Shown here: positions 34,147-43,239 of the stretch, piece after piece
Layout: every line of letters begins with the position of its first letter
Numbering within the stretch: the first letter of the stretch is position 1
Origin: Aureimonas fodinaquatilis
GTDB taxonomy: Bacteria > Pseudomonadota > Alphaproteobacteria > Rhizobiales > Rhizobiaceae
DNA length: 64,000 nucleotides
Direction: 5' to 3'
Assembly (NCBI RefSeq): GCF_008369445.1
Contig: NZ_VTWH01000001.1
Location: 1 to 64,000 of the forward strand
The notes under the pieces: generated by a model
Databases searched by the model: none
Told to the model about the DNA's origin: nothing
The model's input: only the letters and a program-made list of their open reading frames with translations
Translations under genes and position numbers: made by a program

Positions 34147-35028
34147 TCACCGCGTGGCGGGCCGCTTGCCCATCAGGCGTAAAAACAGGGGCAGAGCGGC
34201 CAGAACCGCCCCGAAGGTAATGAGCAGGGCGGCGAGCAGAACCGAGGTCGATGCTGCTGCCTTGCCCGCCAGAATCAGAACCCCGGTGGAAAGAAGCGGT
34301 GCTGCGTAGCTGGCAGCGCCCAGGAGCTGGATGTCGCCGCGTTTGACGCCATAATCCCATGTGTAAAAGGCCGCCCCCACGGGCAACAGACCAAGGCCCA
34401 GAATGGCCAGCCACTGGCCTGATGTATCGGGCCAGACGGTGGTTTCAAACAGCAGATGCGCAACCAGCGACAAAAGAGCGGTGGCGGCGCAAAAACCGGT
34501 AACAATGTCAGTTGGAACCGTGCCGAATCGGCGGGATATCAGCGAATAGCTGGCCCATGTCAGGGCGCATAAAAATGCCAGGATATAGCCAGTGGTGTGC
34601 CCGGCGGAAAAACTCATGGATCCGCGCCCGGCAATGATCAGCGCTGCTCCGCCAAGACCGGCAAATGCTCCTGCCAGATGATACCAGCGCAGCTTTTCGC
34701 CGGGCAGCATGGCGGACCCAAGCACGATGAAAAGCGGCCACAGATAGGCGATCAGGCTGGCTTCTGCAGCGGGCGCATTGCGCAATGCGGCAAAATACAA
34801 GGCGTGATAGCCGAAAAGGCCCAGCACGCCCGCCAGCCAGACCAGCAAAGGCTGGCGAAAAACCCGCAGCGAGCCGCCGCGAATCAGCAGCATGGCCACA
34901 CCTACCAGTGTGCCGATGGAAAAACAGATAGCGCTGAGCTGGAATGGCGGAACCGTACCGCTGGCCGTGGTGAACAGCGCCAGCAAGGCCCACATGAGAA
35001 TCGCACTGAACCCGATTAACGTGGCCAT
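34147..35028 (-). CDS. EamA/DMT-family transporter (probable metabolite exporter)
   Basis: The 293-aa product has about ten hydrophobic helices in two EamA repeats (ILMWALLALFTTASG; AEASLIAYLWPLFIVLGSAML; ILAFLCALTWASYSLISRRFG; VTGFCAATALLSLVAHLLF; and others). EASLIAYLWPLFIVL is shared by the YddG-type aromatic amino-acid exporters. Substrate is not determinable. It begins with ATG 35028 and is followed closely by convergent gloB. Confidence 0.85.
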   Translation of the reverse strand: MATLIGFSAILMWALLALFTTASGTVPPFQLSAICFSIGTLVGVAMLLIRGGSLRVFRQPLLVWLAGVLGLFGYHALYFAALRNAPAAEASLIAYLWPLFIVLGSAMLPGEKLRWYHLAGAFAGLGGAALIIAGRGSMSFSAGHTTGYILAFLCALTWASYSLISRRFGTVPTDIVTGFCAATALLSLVAHLLFETTVWPDTSGQWLAILGLGLLPVGAAFYTWDYGVKRGDIQLLGAASYAAPLLSTGVLILAGKAAASTSVLLAALLITFGAVLAALPLFLRLMGKRPATR

Positions 35029-35080
35029 GCCTGCCTGCCTTGCACTTGTTCTGACGCAACAGGCAGGCTTTTACAGGCCG

Positions 35081-35875
35081 TCAATTTCCCGCGCCAGATG
35101 CCTTTTGCGCAAAGATTGAGGCACTGAGGGTCAGCGGTCCGATTTTTGTTGGAATGCGCACATAGACCGGCGCGTGCAGATTGTCCTGACCCACAGGTGC
35201 CAGCCAGATTTGAATGGTCTGGCTTTGCAGATATTTCAGCCCTGATGATGAGCGTCTGAAACCGCCAATTGCCTCAACCCGCGCATTGCATTTGACCACC
35301 TGACCATCAAAGCCATTGGTGCGGAAATTGCCGGTTCCTGCTGGTGAAAGCTTCAGGTTCAGCCGGGACCAGCCATCATAAACCGGCAAGGTGCGGTTAC
35401 ACAGTCGCTCACCCGAACCCTTCAGCATAAGGCCGCTGAGCGGATCGACGACGCTGCGCAATTGCGAATTGGACACAGAGACAAAATCGGTTGGCATTTT
35501 GTCCCGCAGGGGTGGGGAAACCGTGCTTTGCACGGCACGGCCATTGCGAAACCGCACATCGCTGGCCCAGCTTTTGCCATCGCTTGTATAAGACAGGCGG
35601 TAGCGCGTGGCCTGCAGGCCATTGCCCTGCACCTGCCCTTCAACCGAGCTGTTGCCGTGCGTGCTGGAAATAAGCGCGCCGAGTCCGGCCGACCGCAATT
35701 GACCGCTGACCGAATAGCGGTTGTTGTCCAGTCTGGTGGTAAAATCTGCCCGGCCCATCGGCAGGCCAAGAATCGAAATGCTGTATCGGGTTTGCAGAGC
35801 CTCTGCCGCAGCGCTGCCCGATACCAGCAGCAACACAAACAAAGTGGCGATATGGACGATTCTTTCGGCGGACAT
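35081..35875 (-). CDS. DUF3108 domain-containing periplasmic protein
   Basis: The predicted 264-aa product starts with a signal peptide (IVHIATLFVLLLVSGSAAAEA) and continues as beta-rich sequence: YSISILGLPMGRADFTTRL, YRLSYTSDGKSWASDVRF, DGWSRLNLKLSP and APVYVRIPTKIGPLTLSASIF. These match DUF3108, an envelope family without an established activity. ATG 35875 lies about 10 bases after AAAGG; the frame to 35983 adds an unlikely Cys-rich stretch. It is divergent from rpmB, as in many Rhizobiales. Confidence 0.85.
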   Translation of the reverse strand: MSAERIVHIATLFVLLLVSGSAAAEALQTRYSISILGLPMGRADFTTRLDNNRYSVSGQLRSAGLGALISSTHGNSSVEGQVQGNGLQATRYRLSYTSDGKSWASDVRFRNGRAVQSTVSPPLRDKMPTDFVSVSNSQLRSVVDPLSGLMLKGSGERLCNRTLPVYDGWSRLNLKLSPAGTGNFRTNGFDGQVVKCNARVEAIGGFRRSSSGLKYLQSQTIQIWLAPVGQDNLHAPVYVRIPTKIGPLTLSASIFAQKASGAGN

Positions 35876-36129
35876 CGAGTGTGAACCTTTAACGGGCGGG
35901 CAGCGGCTGCATCTTATAACCCATGCTGGCAGACAACCACTTGTGCAAAAATGCAAAAATCCAAAAATATTCAACGCATGCATCAGGAAAGTCAGGTGTT
36001 CTTGACGTTGAGGCGGGAGGCGACTATAGGAGGCGCTTATTCCCGATCATGCCCGTCTGGCTGATGATCGCGTCGCTCTACAGCGGCGGCGCGTCTCGCC
36101 GGGGCTTATGGTAGTTGAAAGGTGCTCTA

Positions 36130-36423
36130 ATGTCTCGCGCTTGCGAATTGACCGGCAAAGCCGTCCTGTCCGGCAACAATGTTAGCCACGCGAACAACAA
36201 GACGCGTCGCCGCTTTCTGCCGAATCTGTGCAATGTCACACTCATCTCCGATGCGCTGGGCCAGCGTTTCCGTTTGCGCGTCAGCGCCAACGCTCTGCGC
36301 ACGGTTGAGCATCGCGGTGGCCTTGATGCCTTTTTGGCCAAGGCTCCGGAAAACGATCTTTCGCAGCGCGCTCGTTTGTTGAAGCGTCAGATCGCCAAGA
36401 AGGTTGCCGGCGCAGCCGAGTAA
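36130..36423 (+). CDS. rpmB: 50S ribosomal protein L28
   Basis: This 97-aa basic protein has [33 protein letters not shown], the conserved L28 N-terminus, then [24 protein letters not shown] 36130 is preceded by AAAGGTG; the earlier start at 36115 would swallow that site. It is monocistronic with its own terminator downstream. Confidence 0.97.
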   Translation: MSRACELTGKAVLSGNNVSHANNKTRRRFLPNLCNVTLISDALGQRFRLRVSANALRTVEHRGGLDAFLAKAPENDLSQRARLLKRQIAKKVAGAAE

Positions 36424-36472
36424 TCTTTGGCATTGCTCTGTTTGCTCAGGGCAAATCCTCCATTTTCGAATC

Positions 36473-36500
36473 CGGCCTCGCTTTCAGCGGGGCCGTTTTC
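36473..36500 (+). terminator. rpmB terminator
   Basis: CGGCCTCGCT (36473-36482) and AGCGGGGCCG (36486-36495) form a 10-bp stem with one G-U pair and a TTC loop, followed by TTTTC. It stands 50 bases after the rpmB stop and separates rpmB from the downstream transporter unit. Confidence 0.8.
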
Positions 36501-36513
36501 ATGCAATTTTCCG

Positions 36514-36519
36514 TATAAT
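36514..36519 (+). promoter_or_regulatory. -10 box of the queuosine-precursor transporter gene
   Basis: A perfect TATAAT lies after the rpmB terminator. No good -35 is seen at 17 bases (GGCCGT). Transcription would start near 36526, just before the candidate riboswitch. Confidence 0.5.
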
Positions 36520-36536
36520 CGCGGACCAACCTGACC

Positions 36537-36570
36537 GCTGGTGCCATACCCCAGCATAAAAAAATGGAAC
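36537..36570 (+). promoter_or_regulatory. Candidate preQ1-I riboswitch
   Basis: Stem P1 is GCTGG (36537-36541) with CCAGC (36551-36555). The 9-base loop TGCCATACC ends in the ACC typical of the class. The A-rich tail ATAAAAAAATGG (36556-36567) follows, and its GG could pair with the loop CC to form the pseudoknot P2. That GG belongs to GGAACG, the likely ribosome binding site of ATG 36576, so ligand binding would block translation. Size and order match the known ~34-nt preQ1-I aptamers. The gene downstream is a queuosine-precursor transporter, which is the expected target. Confidence 0.6.
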
Positions 36571-36575
36571 GATAG

Positions 36576-37268
36576 ATGACGATGACTCAACGCTACGCGC
36601 TGCCTGTTGCCGCAATGACGCTGATTGTTCTGGCGTCCAACATTGCCGTGCAGTTTCCAGTTCAGGGCCAGGTGGGCAACCTGTCATTGGGCGATTTGCT
36701 GACCTGGGGTGCATTCGTCTACCCCTTCGCGTTCATCATTACCGATATCAACAACCGGCTGTTTGGTCCGCATATGGCGCGCCGGGTTGTTTACATCGGC
36801 TTTGCCATGGCCATTCTTAGCTCCATTGTGCTGCCACCCTTGTTGTTTGGCTGGGGGCTGGTGCCTTTTGGGCTGGAACCAGGGCGGCTGGTGCGAATCG
36901 CGCTGGCCAGCGGCAGTGCGTTTTTGCTGGCGCAATTGATGGACATCTACGTATTCAACCGTTTGCGCCGCCAAAGCTGGTGGAAAGCGCCTATGGCCTC
37001 CGGCGTGGTTGGCACCATTCTGGACACGCTGGTGTTTTTCTCACTGGCTTTTGCGCCGCTGTTTCTCATTCTTGGCCCTAATGACGGCTTTGCCCTGGAA
37101 GCCGCACCGCTTCTTGGCGTCATGTCTATAGAGGCTCCACGCTGGATTTCGTGGGCGATTGGCGACTTTTCAGTGAAAATGGCGGTGGCGGTGTTCGGTC
37201 TGGTTCCGTATCGCGTGGCGATCAACCTGCTTCTGCCTTACCGCGAGGCGCAAGGCACTTCTCGTTGA
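36576..37268 (+). CDS. Queuosine precursor transporter, YhhQ/QPTR (VUT) family
   Basis: This 230-aa inner-membrane protein has about six to seven helices and imports preQ0/preQ1-type 7-deazaguanines in the E. coli YhhQ family. NLSLGDLLTWGAFVYPFAFIITDINNRLFG is the signature, with conserved Asp and Asn in TDINNR, followed by DIYVFNRLRRQSWWKAP and the substrate-lining DTLVFFSLAF. ISWAIGDFSVKMAVAVFGLVPYR ends the domain. The compact preQ1-like aptamer immediately upstream independently supports this function. ATG 36582 is an alternative start. Confidence 0.88.
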   Translation: MTMTQRYALPVAAMTLIVLASNIAVQFPVQGQVGNLSLGDLLTWGAFVYPFAFIITDINNRLFGPHMARRVVYIGFAMAILSSIVLPPLLFGWGLVPFGLEPGRLVRIALASGSAFLLAQLMDIYVFNRLRRQSWWKAPMASGVVGTILDTLVFFSLAFAPLFLILGPNDGFALEAAPLLGVMSIEAPRWISWAIGDFSVKMAVAVFGLVPYRVAINLLLPYREAQGTSR

Positions 37269-37299
37269 AACGGCTGCGTTTCCACGTCAGAACAATGGG

Positions 37300-38343
37300 C
37301 TATGCAGGGCAGGCGGGTGTATCCTCTGCCAGCCGGAACTCCAGATAAAGATTGCGCTGAAAAAACGATGCGTTGTCATCAGAGGCGATGGCAATGACGA
37401 TCTGTCCGGTCGCATCGACAGCCACATCCAGCGCTTCCATATTATCGATGGCATAGCTGCCATCGACCTCCATCAGAACTGCGCCGGAGACCAGCCTGCC
37501 AGGTTTCAGTGCTGTGCCGGAAATGCACCTCAGCCGCATGCCAAGCTGACCAAACCCCTCATAGCGCCGTTCCAGCAGCAACAGATCGCCTGTTGGCAGA
37601 AAGGCCGCGTCAGTAACGTGCCAGGGCGGTTGCCGCAACACCGTGAAAATGCCGCTGTGGTCGGGATTGGCTTCAACATAGCCTTTGGCCGCGGCCACCG
37701 GGCGGCCGAGAATTGCGGCAAACAGATTGCCGTGTGAATCTATCGATTGCTCGGAAATCGCAATTGCAGCGCCCCGCAAAGCGCCGCCCGGCGGAGCAAA
37801 GGCAACTGCCTCTATGCCCTGATTGCTGCGCAGCTCATTGTGCGGAATGATCAGCGGAACGCCGGCGAGCGGGCGGCTGAGCAGCGGGTCGGCGCGGTCG
37901 AACACTTCGATGCGGTGGTCTCGTTCAAAAGCAACCAGCACCATGCCATCATGAATTGCCAGACCTTCTGCGTCTGATGAAGTTTTGCGGGCCGAACTCA
38001 TGCCATCCCGGTCAAGTATCGGAGCCAGCTGTGCAGCATCAATGCCAATCGGCGTCCCGTCATCGGCGCGGCGAATCCGACCGGTGAACCAATAGCCTAA
38101 GTCAGAAACGCTGAGGAATGCCTGACGCGCGTTATCGAGAAAGCGCAGGCCTGAAATGCCATGCACATTGGGTGCGCGAAAACTGAAGCCACCAATATAG
38201 TCAAACGCACCGAACCGGGTCTGATCGTGACCGGGACGGAACTGTTCAATTGGCGTGGCTGCAACCGTTACCGCCTTGCCAGCGGCCTGTACCGGCTGAT
38301 GCAGCACCAGGGCTGCGCTCAGACAGAACAGGGTAAGTCTCAT
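37300..38343 (-). CDS. Secreted phytase-like esterase family protein
   Basis: The 347-aa product has a signal peptide (MRLTLFCLSAALVLHQPVQAAG) and a beta-propeller-like domain of the 'esterase-like activity of phytase' family: FGAFDYIGGFSF, GISGLRFLDNARQAFLSVSDLGYWFTG, SSDAEGLAIHDGMVLVAFERDHRIEVFD, NQGIEAVAFAP and DNMEALDVAVDATGQIVIAIASDDN. Acidic residues in these loops could bind calcium. Natural substrate is unknown. ATG 38343 follows GGTGAGG and sits two bases after the cobT stop, so it is probably the last gene of the cobS-cobT transcript. Confidence 0.82.
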   Translation of the reverse strand: MRLTLFCLSAALVLHQPVQAAGKAVTVAATPIEQFRPGHDQTRFGAFDYIGGFSFRAPNVHGISGLRFLDNARQAFLSVSDLGYWFTGRIRRADDGTPIGIDAAQLAPILDRDGMSSARKTSSDAEGLAIHDGMVLVAFERDHRIEVFDRADPLLSRPLAGVPLIIPHNELRSNQGIEAVAFAPPGGALRGAAIAISEQSIDSHGNLFAAILGRPVAAAKGYVEANPDHSGIFTVLRQPPWHVTDAAFLPTGDLLLLERRYEGFGQLGMRLRCISGTALKPGRLVSGAVLMEVDGSYAIDNMEALDVAVDATGQIVIAIASDDNASFFQRNLYLEFRLAEDTPACPA

Positions 38344-38345
38344 CC

Positions 38346-40232
38346 TCACCGGCGCTTGCCAGTGGCTTTCGTATTTTCCTGCACTTCGAAAAGCGCAGCC
38401 AGTTGCTCGGTCATTGCCCCGGCCAGCTCTTCGGCATCAACCAGAGTAACCGCGCGTCGGTAATACCGTGTCACATCATGGCCAATGCCGATTGCCAGCA
38501 GTTCAACCGGGGAGCGAGTTTCAATTTCTTCAATCACCGCGCGCAAATGGCGCTCAAGGTAATTGCCCGGATTGGCGGAAGATGTCGAATCATCCACCGG
38601 TGCACCGTCGGAAATCACCATCAGGATGCGCCGCTGCTCGGAGCGGGCAAGCAAGCGGTTGTGCGCCCAGATCAGCGCCTCACCGTCGATATTTTCCTTC
38701 AGCAACCCTTCACGCATCATCAGGCCAAGATTGCGCCGTGCGCGCCGCCATGGCGCTTCAGCCGACTTGTAGATGATGTGGCGAATGTCATTCAGGCGGC
38801 CAGGGCGCTGCGGCTTGCCCTCTTTGCGCCAAAGCTCCTGCGACTGGCCACCCTTCCACGCGCGGGTGGTGAAGCCAAGCACTTCAACCTTGACGTTGCA
38901 GCGTTCCAGCGTTCTGGCCAGAATGTCGGCACAGGTTGCCGCAACGGTGATTGGCCTGCCACGCATGGAACCGGAATTGTCGATCAGCAGCGTGACAATG
39001 GTGTCGCGAAACTGCGCATCACGCTCCATCTTGAACGACAGGGGCTGCATCGGATCTGTCACAAGCCGCGTCAGGCGCGCAGTGTCGAGATAGCCTTCTT
39101 CCAGATCAAAGTCCCAGGAGCGGTTCTGCTGCGCCATAAGGCGCCGTTGCAGACGGTTGGCCAGTCGGCCGACAACGCCTTGCAAAGACGCAAGCTGCTT
39201 GTCCAGGAACGCCCGCAAACGCTCCAGCTCTTCGTCGTCGCACAGGTCCTCCGCGCCAACAATTTCGTCGAACTGTGTGGTGAATGCGCGGTAGTCGCTG
39301 TCGCCGGACTGATTGGTCAACGGCTGGTGCGGTCGTCGCGTGTCTCCCGGCGCTTCGGTATCAGGATTGTCGTCGTCCGAAGGGTCTTCCGCAGTGGCGT
39401 CCGAAGCGTCGGATTCAGCGGCATCCTCCGACTCGCCTTCCATCTCGGTTTCCTGCGGTTGGGCGTCCTGCTGCCCCGCTTCCTTGTCGCCATCCGCATC
39501 GTCCGGGTCGCGGGTCTGGTTATCACCGCTTTCCTCGTTGTCGCCGTCTTCTTCAGGCTCTTCATTTGCCAGTTCTTCCGCCATCTCCATGGCGGCAAGA
39601 ACATCGCGCATGGCACGGGCAAAGGCGCGCTGGTCTTCGATCAACTCAGACAGATTGTCGAACCGTGAGCCGGCCTTTTCCATAATCCAGTCACGCCAGA
39701 CATCCACCAGTGCCTGTGCGCTGGCTGGCACGGGTCGGCCGGTCAGTTTCTCACGCACCATCATTGCCACCGCATCTTCCAGCGGCGCTTCCGCCTTGTC
39801 GGTCACGGCAGACAGGTTGGAACGGGAATATTTGTCTTCCAGCATGGCGGTCAGATTTTCGCCGACGCCGCTCAGTGCATTGGCGCCAATGGCCTCAACG
39901 CGCGCCTGCTCAACCGCGTCATACACGGCCTTCGCCTCGCGCCCCTGGGGGGCCAGTGTCGTGTGGATGCGCATGTCATGGCGGGCGCGGCGCAGCGCCA
40001 TGGCATCTGCCAGGCCCCGGGTTACGGCAACATCATTTGCAGTGGCACGGCGTGGCAGCTCCGGCAGCCGCGCCTTGCTGCCCGAAATGCCGGGGCGCTC
40101 GTTGCCAAAGGCAATTTCAAGCTCAGCCTCGCCGGCAATGGCCCGAAGACAACCGGAAACCGCCCGCCGAAATGGCTCGCGATCGACGGTTGTCAGTTTC
40201 CCGGGCCGTGTATTGTCGCCGTGACGCGTCAT
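38346..40232 (-). CDS. cobT: Cobaltochelatase subunit CobT
   Basis: CobT is the VWA-domain component of the aerobic CobNST complex that inserts cobalt into hydrogenobyrinic a,c-diamide. Residues ~1-220 are the N-terminal domain. About 220-320 is a very acidic low-complexity linker (runs of Glu and Asp between [12 protein letters not shown] and EAPGDTRRP). The C-terminal VWA domain has the MIDAS motif DNSGSMRG near residue 418 and a conserved [27 protein letters not shown] 40232 is used; no clear ribosome site is present and coupling to cobS is likely. About 628 aa, as usual. Confidence 0.95.
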   Translation of the reverse strand: MTRHGDNTRPGKLTTVDREPFRRAVSGCLRAIAGEAELEIAFGNERPGISGSKARLPELPRRATANDVAVTRGLADAMALRRARHDMRIHTTLAPQGREAKAVYDAVEQARVEAIGANALSGVGENLTAMLEDKYSRSNLSAVTDKAEAPLEDAVAMMVREKLTGRPVPASAQALVDVWRDWIMEKAGSRFDNLSELIEDQRAFARAMRDVLAAMEMAEELANEEPEEDGDNEESGDNQTRDPDDADGDKEAGQQDAQPQETEMEGESEDAAESDASDATAEDPSDDDNPDTEAPGDTRRPHQPLTNQSGDSDYRAFTTQFDEIVGAEDLCDDEELERLRAFLDKQLASLQGVVGRLANRLQRRLMAQQNRSWDFDLEEGYLDTARLTRLVTDPMQPLSFKMERDAQFRDTIVTLLIDNSGSMRGRPITVAATCADILARTLERCNVKVEVLGFTTRAWKGGQSQELWRKEGKPQRPGRLNDIRHIIYKSAEAPWRRARRNLGLMMREGLLKENIDGEALIWAHNRLLARSEQRRILMVISDGAPVDDSTSSANPGNYLERHLRAVIEEIETRSPVELLAIGIGHDVTRYYRRAVTLVDAEELAGAMTEQLAALFEVQENTKATGKRR

Positions 40233-40237
40233 TGGGA

Positions 40238-41224
40238 TCAATCAAGCACAATGTTGGCAGAGGATTCCGGCAGTTCTTCGCCAAAGGCGCGCTGATAGAA
40301 CTCTGCAACCAGCGCACGTTCCAGCTCATCGCATTTGTTCAGGAAGGTGAGGCGGAATGCAAATCCGATATCGCCGAAGATCTGCGCATTTTCCGCCCAG
40401 GTGATCACGGTGCGCGGGCTCATGACGGTGGAAAGGTCGCCATTGGTAAAGGCAGAGCGCGTCAAATCCGCAACGCGAACCATTTTGGAAACCTGCGTGC
40501 GGCCTTCCTTGGTGTCGAAATGGCGTGCCTTGGCCAGCACGATGCCCACTTCATTATCGTGCGGCAGATAGTTCAGCGTGGTCACGATTGACCAGCGATC
40601 CATCTGCGCCTGATTGATCTGCTGGGTGCCATGGTAGAGGCCGGTCGTGTCACCCAGGCCAACCGTATTGGCGGTGGCAAACAGCCGGAAAGCCGGATGC
40701 GGACGAATAACGCGGCTCTGATCCAGCAATGTCAGCCTGCCGGATGCTTCCAGCACGCGCTGAATGACAAACATCACGTCGGGACGTCCGGCATCATATT
40801 CGTCAAACACCAGCGCAACATTGTTCTGGTAGGCCCAAGGCAGAATGCCATCACGAAATTCGGTGATCTGCATGCCTTCGCGCACGACAATCGCGTCCTT
40901 GCCGACAAGGTCGATGCGGCTGACGTGGCTGTCCAGATTGACGCGCACGCAAGGCCAGTTCAGGCGCGCGGCCACCTGTTCGATGTGGGTTGATTTGCCG
41001 GTGCCGTGAAAGCCGGAAACCATGACGCGGCGGTTATGCGCAAAGCCAGCCAGAATTGCCAGCGTGGTTTGCTTGTCGAACAAATAGTCCGGGTCCATTT
41101 CCGGGACATGCGGGTCAGCCACAGAAAAAGCGGGTACTACCAAATCGCTGTCGAAACCGAAGGTTTCGCGGACGGAGACGCTGGCATCGGGCAATCCGGC
41201 CACTTCCAGTTCCGCTGCACTCAT
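40238..41224 (-). CDS. cobS: Cobaltochelatase subunit CobS
   Basis: CobS is the AAA+ ATPase ring that drives cobalt insertion by CobN together with CobT. Walker A is GFHGTGKST (residues 71-79), Walker [15 protein letters not shown], sensor region [30 protein letters not shown]. Length is 328 aa. ATG 41224 follows GGAGGTATG; a second ATG three bases earlier is too close to the Shine-Dalgarno. The cobT ATG is 5 bases beyond its stop codon. A J-domain protein gene lies upstream, the usual arrangement in Rhizobiales. Confidence 0.96.
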   Translation of the reverse strand: MSAAELEVAGLPDASVSVRETFGFDSDLVVPAFSVADPHVPEMDPDYLFDKQTTLAILAGFAHNRRVMVSGFHGTGKSTHIEQVAARLNWPCVRVNLDSHVSRIDLVGKDAIVVREGMQITEFRDGILPWAYQNNVALVFDEYDAGRPDVMFVIQRVLEASGRLTLLDQSRVIRPHPAFRLFATANTVGLGDTTGLYHGTQQINQAQMDRWSIVTTLNYLPHDNEVGIVLAKARHFDTKEGRTQVSKMVRVADLTRSAFTNGDLSTVMSPRTVITWAENAQIFGDIGFAFRLTFLNKCDELERALVAEFYQRAFGEELPESSANIVLD

Positions 41225-41276
41225 CATACCTCCAAGGACCAAAGTGCGCTGCGGCAGCGATGGTCATCTGTCCAGA

Positions 41277-41371
41277 GCAATTCCAGTCAAGGTAAGACGC
41301 AGTCTTGCGTTTGGAATTGCATAAAAACAAAGCGATAGAGCATTTTGCGATTCGGGGAAAAGCCAAAATGC
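41277..41371. repeat. Two adjacent inverted repeats between the J-domain gene and cobS
   Basis: GCAATTCCA (41277-41285) pairs with TGGAATTGC (41312-41320), with a nested AAGACGCAGTCTT hairpin. GCATTTTG (41340-41347) pairs with CAAAATGC (41364-41371). A further AAAGCATTTTAACGC fragment lies near 41414. The first is the classic GAGCAATTCCA type of Rhizobiales intergenic element. The rest of the 41225-41499 gap holds no recognisable gene. Confidence 0.65.
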
Positions 41372-41499
41372 GCCACTCGCACGCGGCGCAAAAAGCGCCA
41401 CCGCCCGCGTTCTAAAGCATTTTAACGCCGGGTGGAAACACTCGTTGCGCATAAATGGAGTAAAATTGGCCGGAAATGGATGCGGATTGCAGCCTTGGC

Positions 41500-42099
41500 C
41501 TAGCAGAAGCCTGCCTGTTTCAGCAGCTTGTAGGCCTGGATCACTTCGCGCAGCCGGTCTTCAGTCGTGCGGTCGCCGCCATTGGCATCCGGGTGATATT
41601 GTTTCACCAGCGCTTTGTAGCGCAGGCGAAGCACTTCCGGCCCGGTGTTGTGGGGCACGCCCAGAGTGTCCATTGCCTTCATTTCCAAGGTGCGGGGCTT
41701 GCGGCTGGGCCCGGTGACCGTTCCCTGCGGGCGGTTGGCATGGGTGTGCTTGTTCCAGCGCGGACGAGCCTTCGCGCTGGAGGATGCGGATGAGGCTCCG
41801 GTTTCGCCACTGCCATTCGAGCCCATGCCCCAGGTGGGCAGGTGTCCGGTCAGCGAGCTTTTGATAAAAGCCTGTATGCTTTCATCATCCAGCCCGGAAA
41901 AGTAGTTGTAGCTTTTGTTATATAGCCGCACATGCTCGAAGCAGAACTGGTAGTACTGGCCTTCCTGATTGCGGCCACGCGGTGCCCGGTGCGTGCCGGG
42001 CTCGCAGCAATCATGCCATGCGCATTCGGGCGCGCGCACCTCTTCCTTGGCTGTGCCGCGCACCCGGATACGGTCAAAAATTTTAGAATCAAGCTTCAT
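41500..42099 (-). CDS. J-domain protein (DnaJ-like)
   Basis: The 199-aa product has an N-terminal region with CAWHDCCEPGTHRAPRGRN and YYQFCFEHVRLYNKSYNYF, whose Cys/His residues could bind a metal, a Ser/Ala linker, and a C-terminal J domain (MDTLGVPHNTGPEVLRLRYKALVKQYHPDANGG) with the essential HPD. It presumably recruits a DnaK-type chaperone. Position upstream of cobS is conserved in the order. The J domain being C-terminal distinguishes it from DnaJ itself. ATG 42099 (MKLDSKIFDRIRV) was chosen over 42108. Confidence 0.9.
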   Translation of the reverse strand: MKLDSKIFDRIRVRGTAKEEVRAPECAWHDCCEPGTHRAPRGRNQEGQYYQFCFEHVRLYNKSYNYFSGLDDESIQAFIKSSLTGHLPTWGMGSNGSGETGASSASSSAKARPRWNKHTHANRPQGTVTGPSRKPRTLEMKAMDTLGVPHNTGPEVLRLRYKALVKQYHPDANGGDRTTEDRLREVIQAYKLLKQAGFC

Positions 42100-42217
42100 C
42101 GCACTCAATTATGGGTTCGTATTGCGTGTTGAACAAGAATTGACAGACAGAAAAAGCCGCGCAACACGAGAGCTTCGGCCTAATTTGCGTTTATCCTGTA
42201 ATCTGCCCGGGTGATAT

Positions 42218-42517
42218 ATGAGCATTAAAACCTCTATCGAACAGAAGCTTAAAGCTGCATTTACGCCTGAGAGCCTTGAAGTTCTCAATGAGAGTCATTT
42301 GCACGCCGGGCATCATCATGATTCGAGCCACCCTGCGCCGTTTGATGGCACAGGTGAAACACACTTTCGAGTGCGCATTGTGGCAAGTGCTTTTTCCGGC
42401 CAGAACCGCATTGCACGACACAGGGCAATCAATGCTGCCTTGAGCGATGAATTGGCTGGCGGTGTGCATGCGCTGGCCATCGAGGCCAAAGCTCCGGAAG
42501 ATATTGCACAGCAATGA
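42218..42517 (+). CDS. bolA: BolA family protein
   Basis: This small protein partners with monothiol glutaredoxin in iron-sulfur cluster trafficking. MSIKTSIEQKLKAAFTPESLEVLNESHLHAGHHH contains the family His, and GETHFRVRIVASAFSGQNRIARHRAINAAL is the class II KH-like core with the invariant RHR segment. ATG 42218 is divergent from the J-domain gene. Its stop overlaps the start of the DUF1275 gene. Confidence 0.94.
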   Translation: MSIKTSIEQKLKAAFTPESLEVLNESHLHAGHHHDSSHPAPFDGTGETHFRVRIVASAFSGQNRIARHRAINAALSDELAGGVHALAIEAKAPEDIAQQ

Positions 42518-43239
42518 CCCGACATCGTCGCAGGCACCGTCGGCTGAAGCGGCAGCGCGTGGGTGCAGGGCTTCTGCTGACCAGCGCCCTGGCCATGCTG
42601 GCCGGCATGACCGACGTGATCGGGCTGATGATGATTGGCCACTACATTTCCTTCATGAGCGGCAACACAACAGAGCTGGCGGCGGCGCTGGTTGGGGGCG
42701 ATTTCGCCAGTGCTGCGCTGATGATGGCCATCCTGCTGGTTTTTGTGCTGGGCAATACGGCAGGCGAGGTTTTCATTCGCCTGGTAAAGCGAAACCATGT
42801 GCCGCTTCTGTTTCTGATTTCTGCTCTGATCGCCATGCCAATGCTTGCGCCCGGCTCGATGTGGGCGGTTCTGTTGACCGTTCTGGCAATGGGCATGCTG
42901 AATTCCGGCATTGAGCAGATTGAAGGTCAGGCATTTGGCATCACCTTCATAACCGGCGCATTGTCGCGTTTCGGGCGCGGACTCGGCCGGTATCTCATGG
43001 GTGAGCGTCAAGGCGCGTGGACCTTTCAGATCGTGCCATGGGCAGGCATGTTTGCCGGCGCACTGGTGGGCGCGCTGGCCTATCAGAGCCTGCAGGAGAA
43101 TGCGCTTCTGGTTCCAACCGTGTTCAACCTGTTTCTGGGTGTGGTGATTCTGCTGATACCGCGCCATTGGCGGCACAGCTATGTTTCACCACCACGCGTC
43201 AGGCTGGCGCGTCCAGCTGCCCGGCCAGAAACTCGCTGA
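42514..43239 (+). CDS. DUF1275 (YoaK) family membrane protein
   Basis: The 241-aa protein has a basic N-terminus (TRHRRRHRRLKRQR), then about six helices: LLLTSALAMLAGMTDVIGLMMIG, FMSGNTTELAAALVGGDF, AALMMAILLVFVLGNTAGE and others. 'MSGNTT' after the first helix is the DUF1275 signature. Function is unknown, probably transport. It overlaps bolA (ATGA). Its last 41 bases overlap convergently with the 3' end of aroB, giving an Arg/Pro-rich tail that may be poorly constrained. Confidence 0.85.
   Translation: MTRHRRRHRRLKRQRVGAGLLLTSALAMLAGMTDVIGLMMIGHYISFMSGNTTELAAALVGGDFASAALMMAILLVFVLGNTAGEVFIRLVKRNHVPLLFLISALIAMPMLAPGSMWAVLLTVLAMGMLNSGIEQIEGQAFGITFITGALSRFGRGLGRYLMGERQGAWTFQIVPWAGMFAGALVGALAYQSLQENALLVPTVFNLFLGVVILLIPRHWRHSYVSPPRVRLARPAARPETR

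Noticed and set aside
38403-39668. 421-codon open frame on the plus strand
   Set aside because: It is antisense to cobT, and the apparent hydrophobic run is the complement of the Glu/Asp-rich linker.
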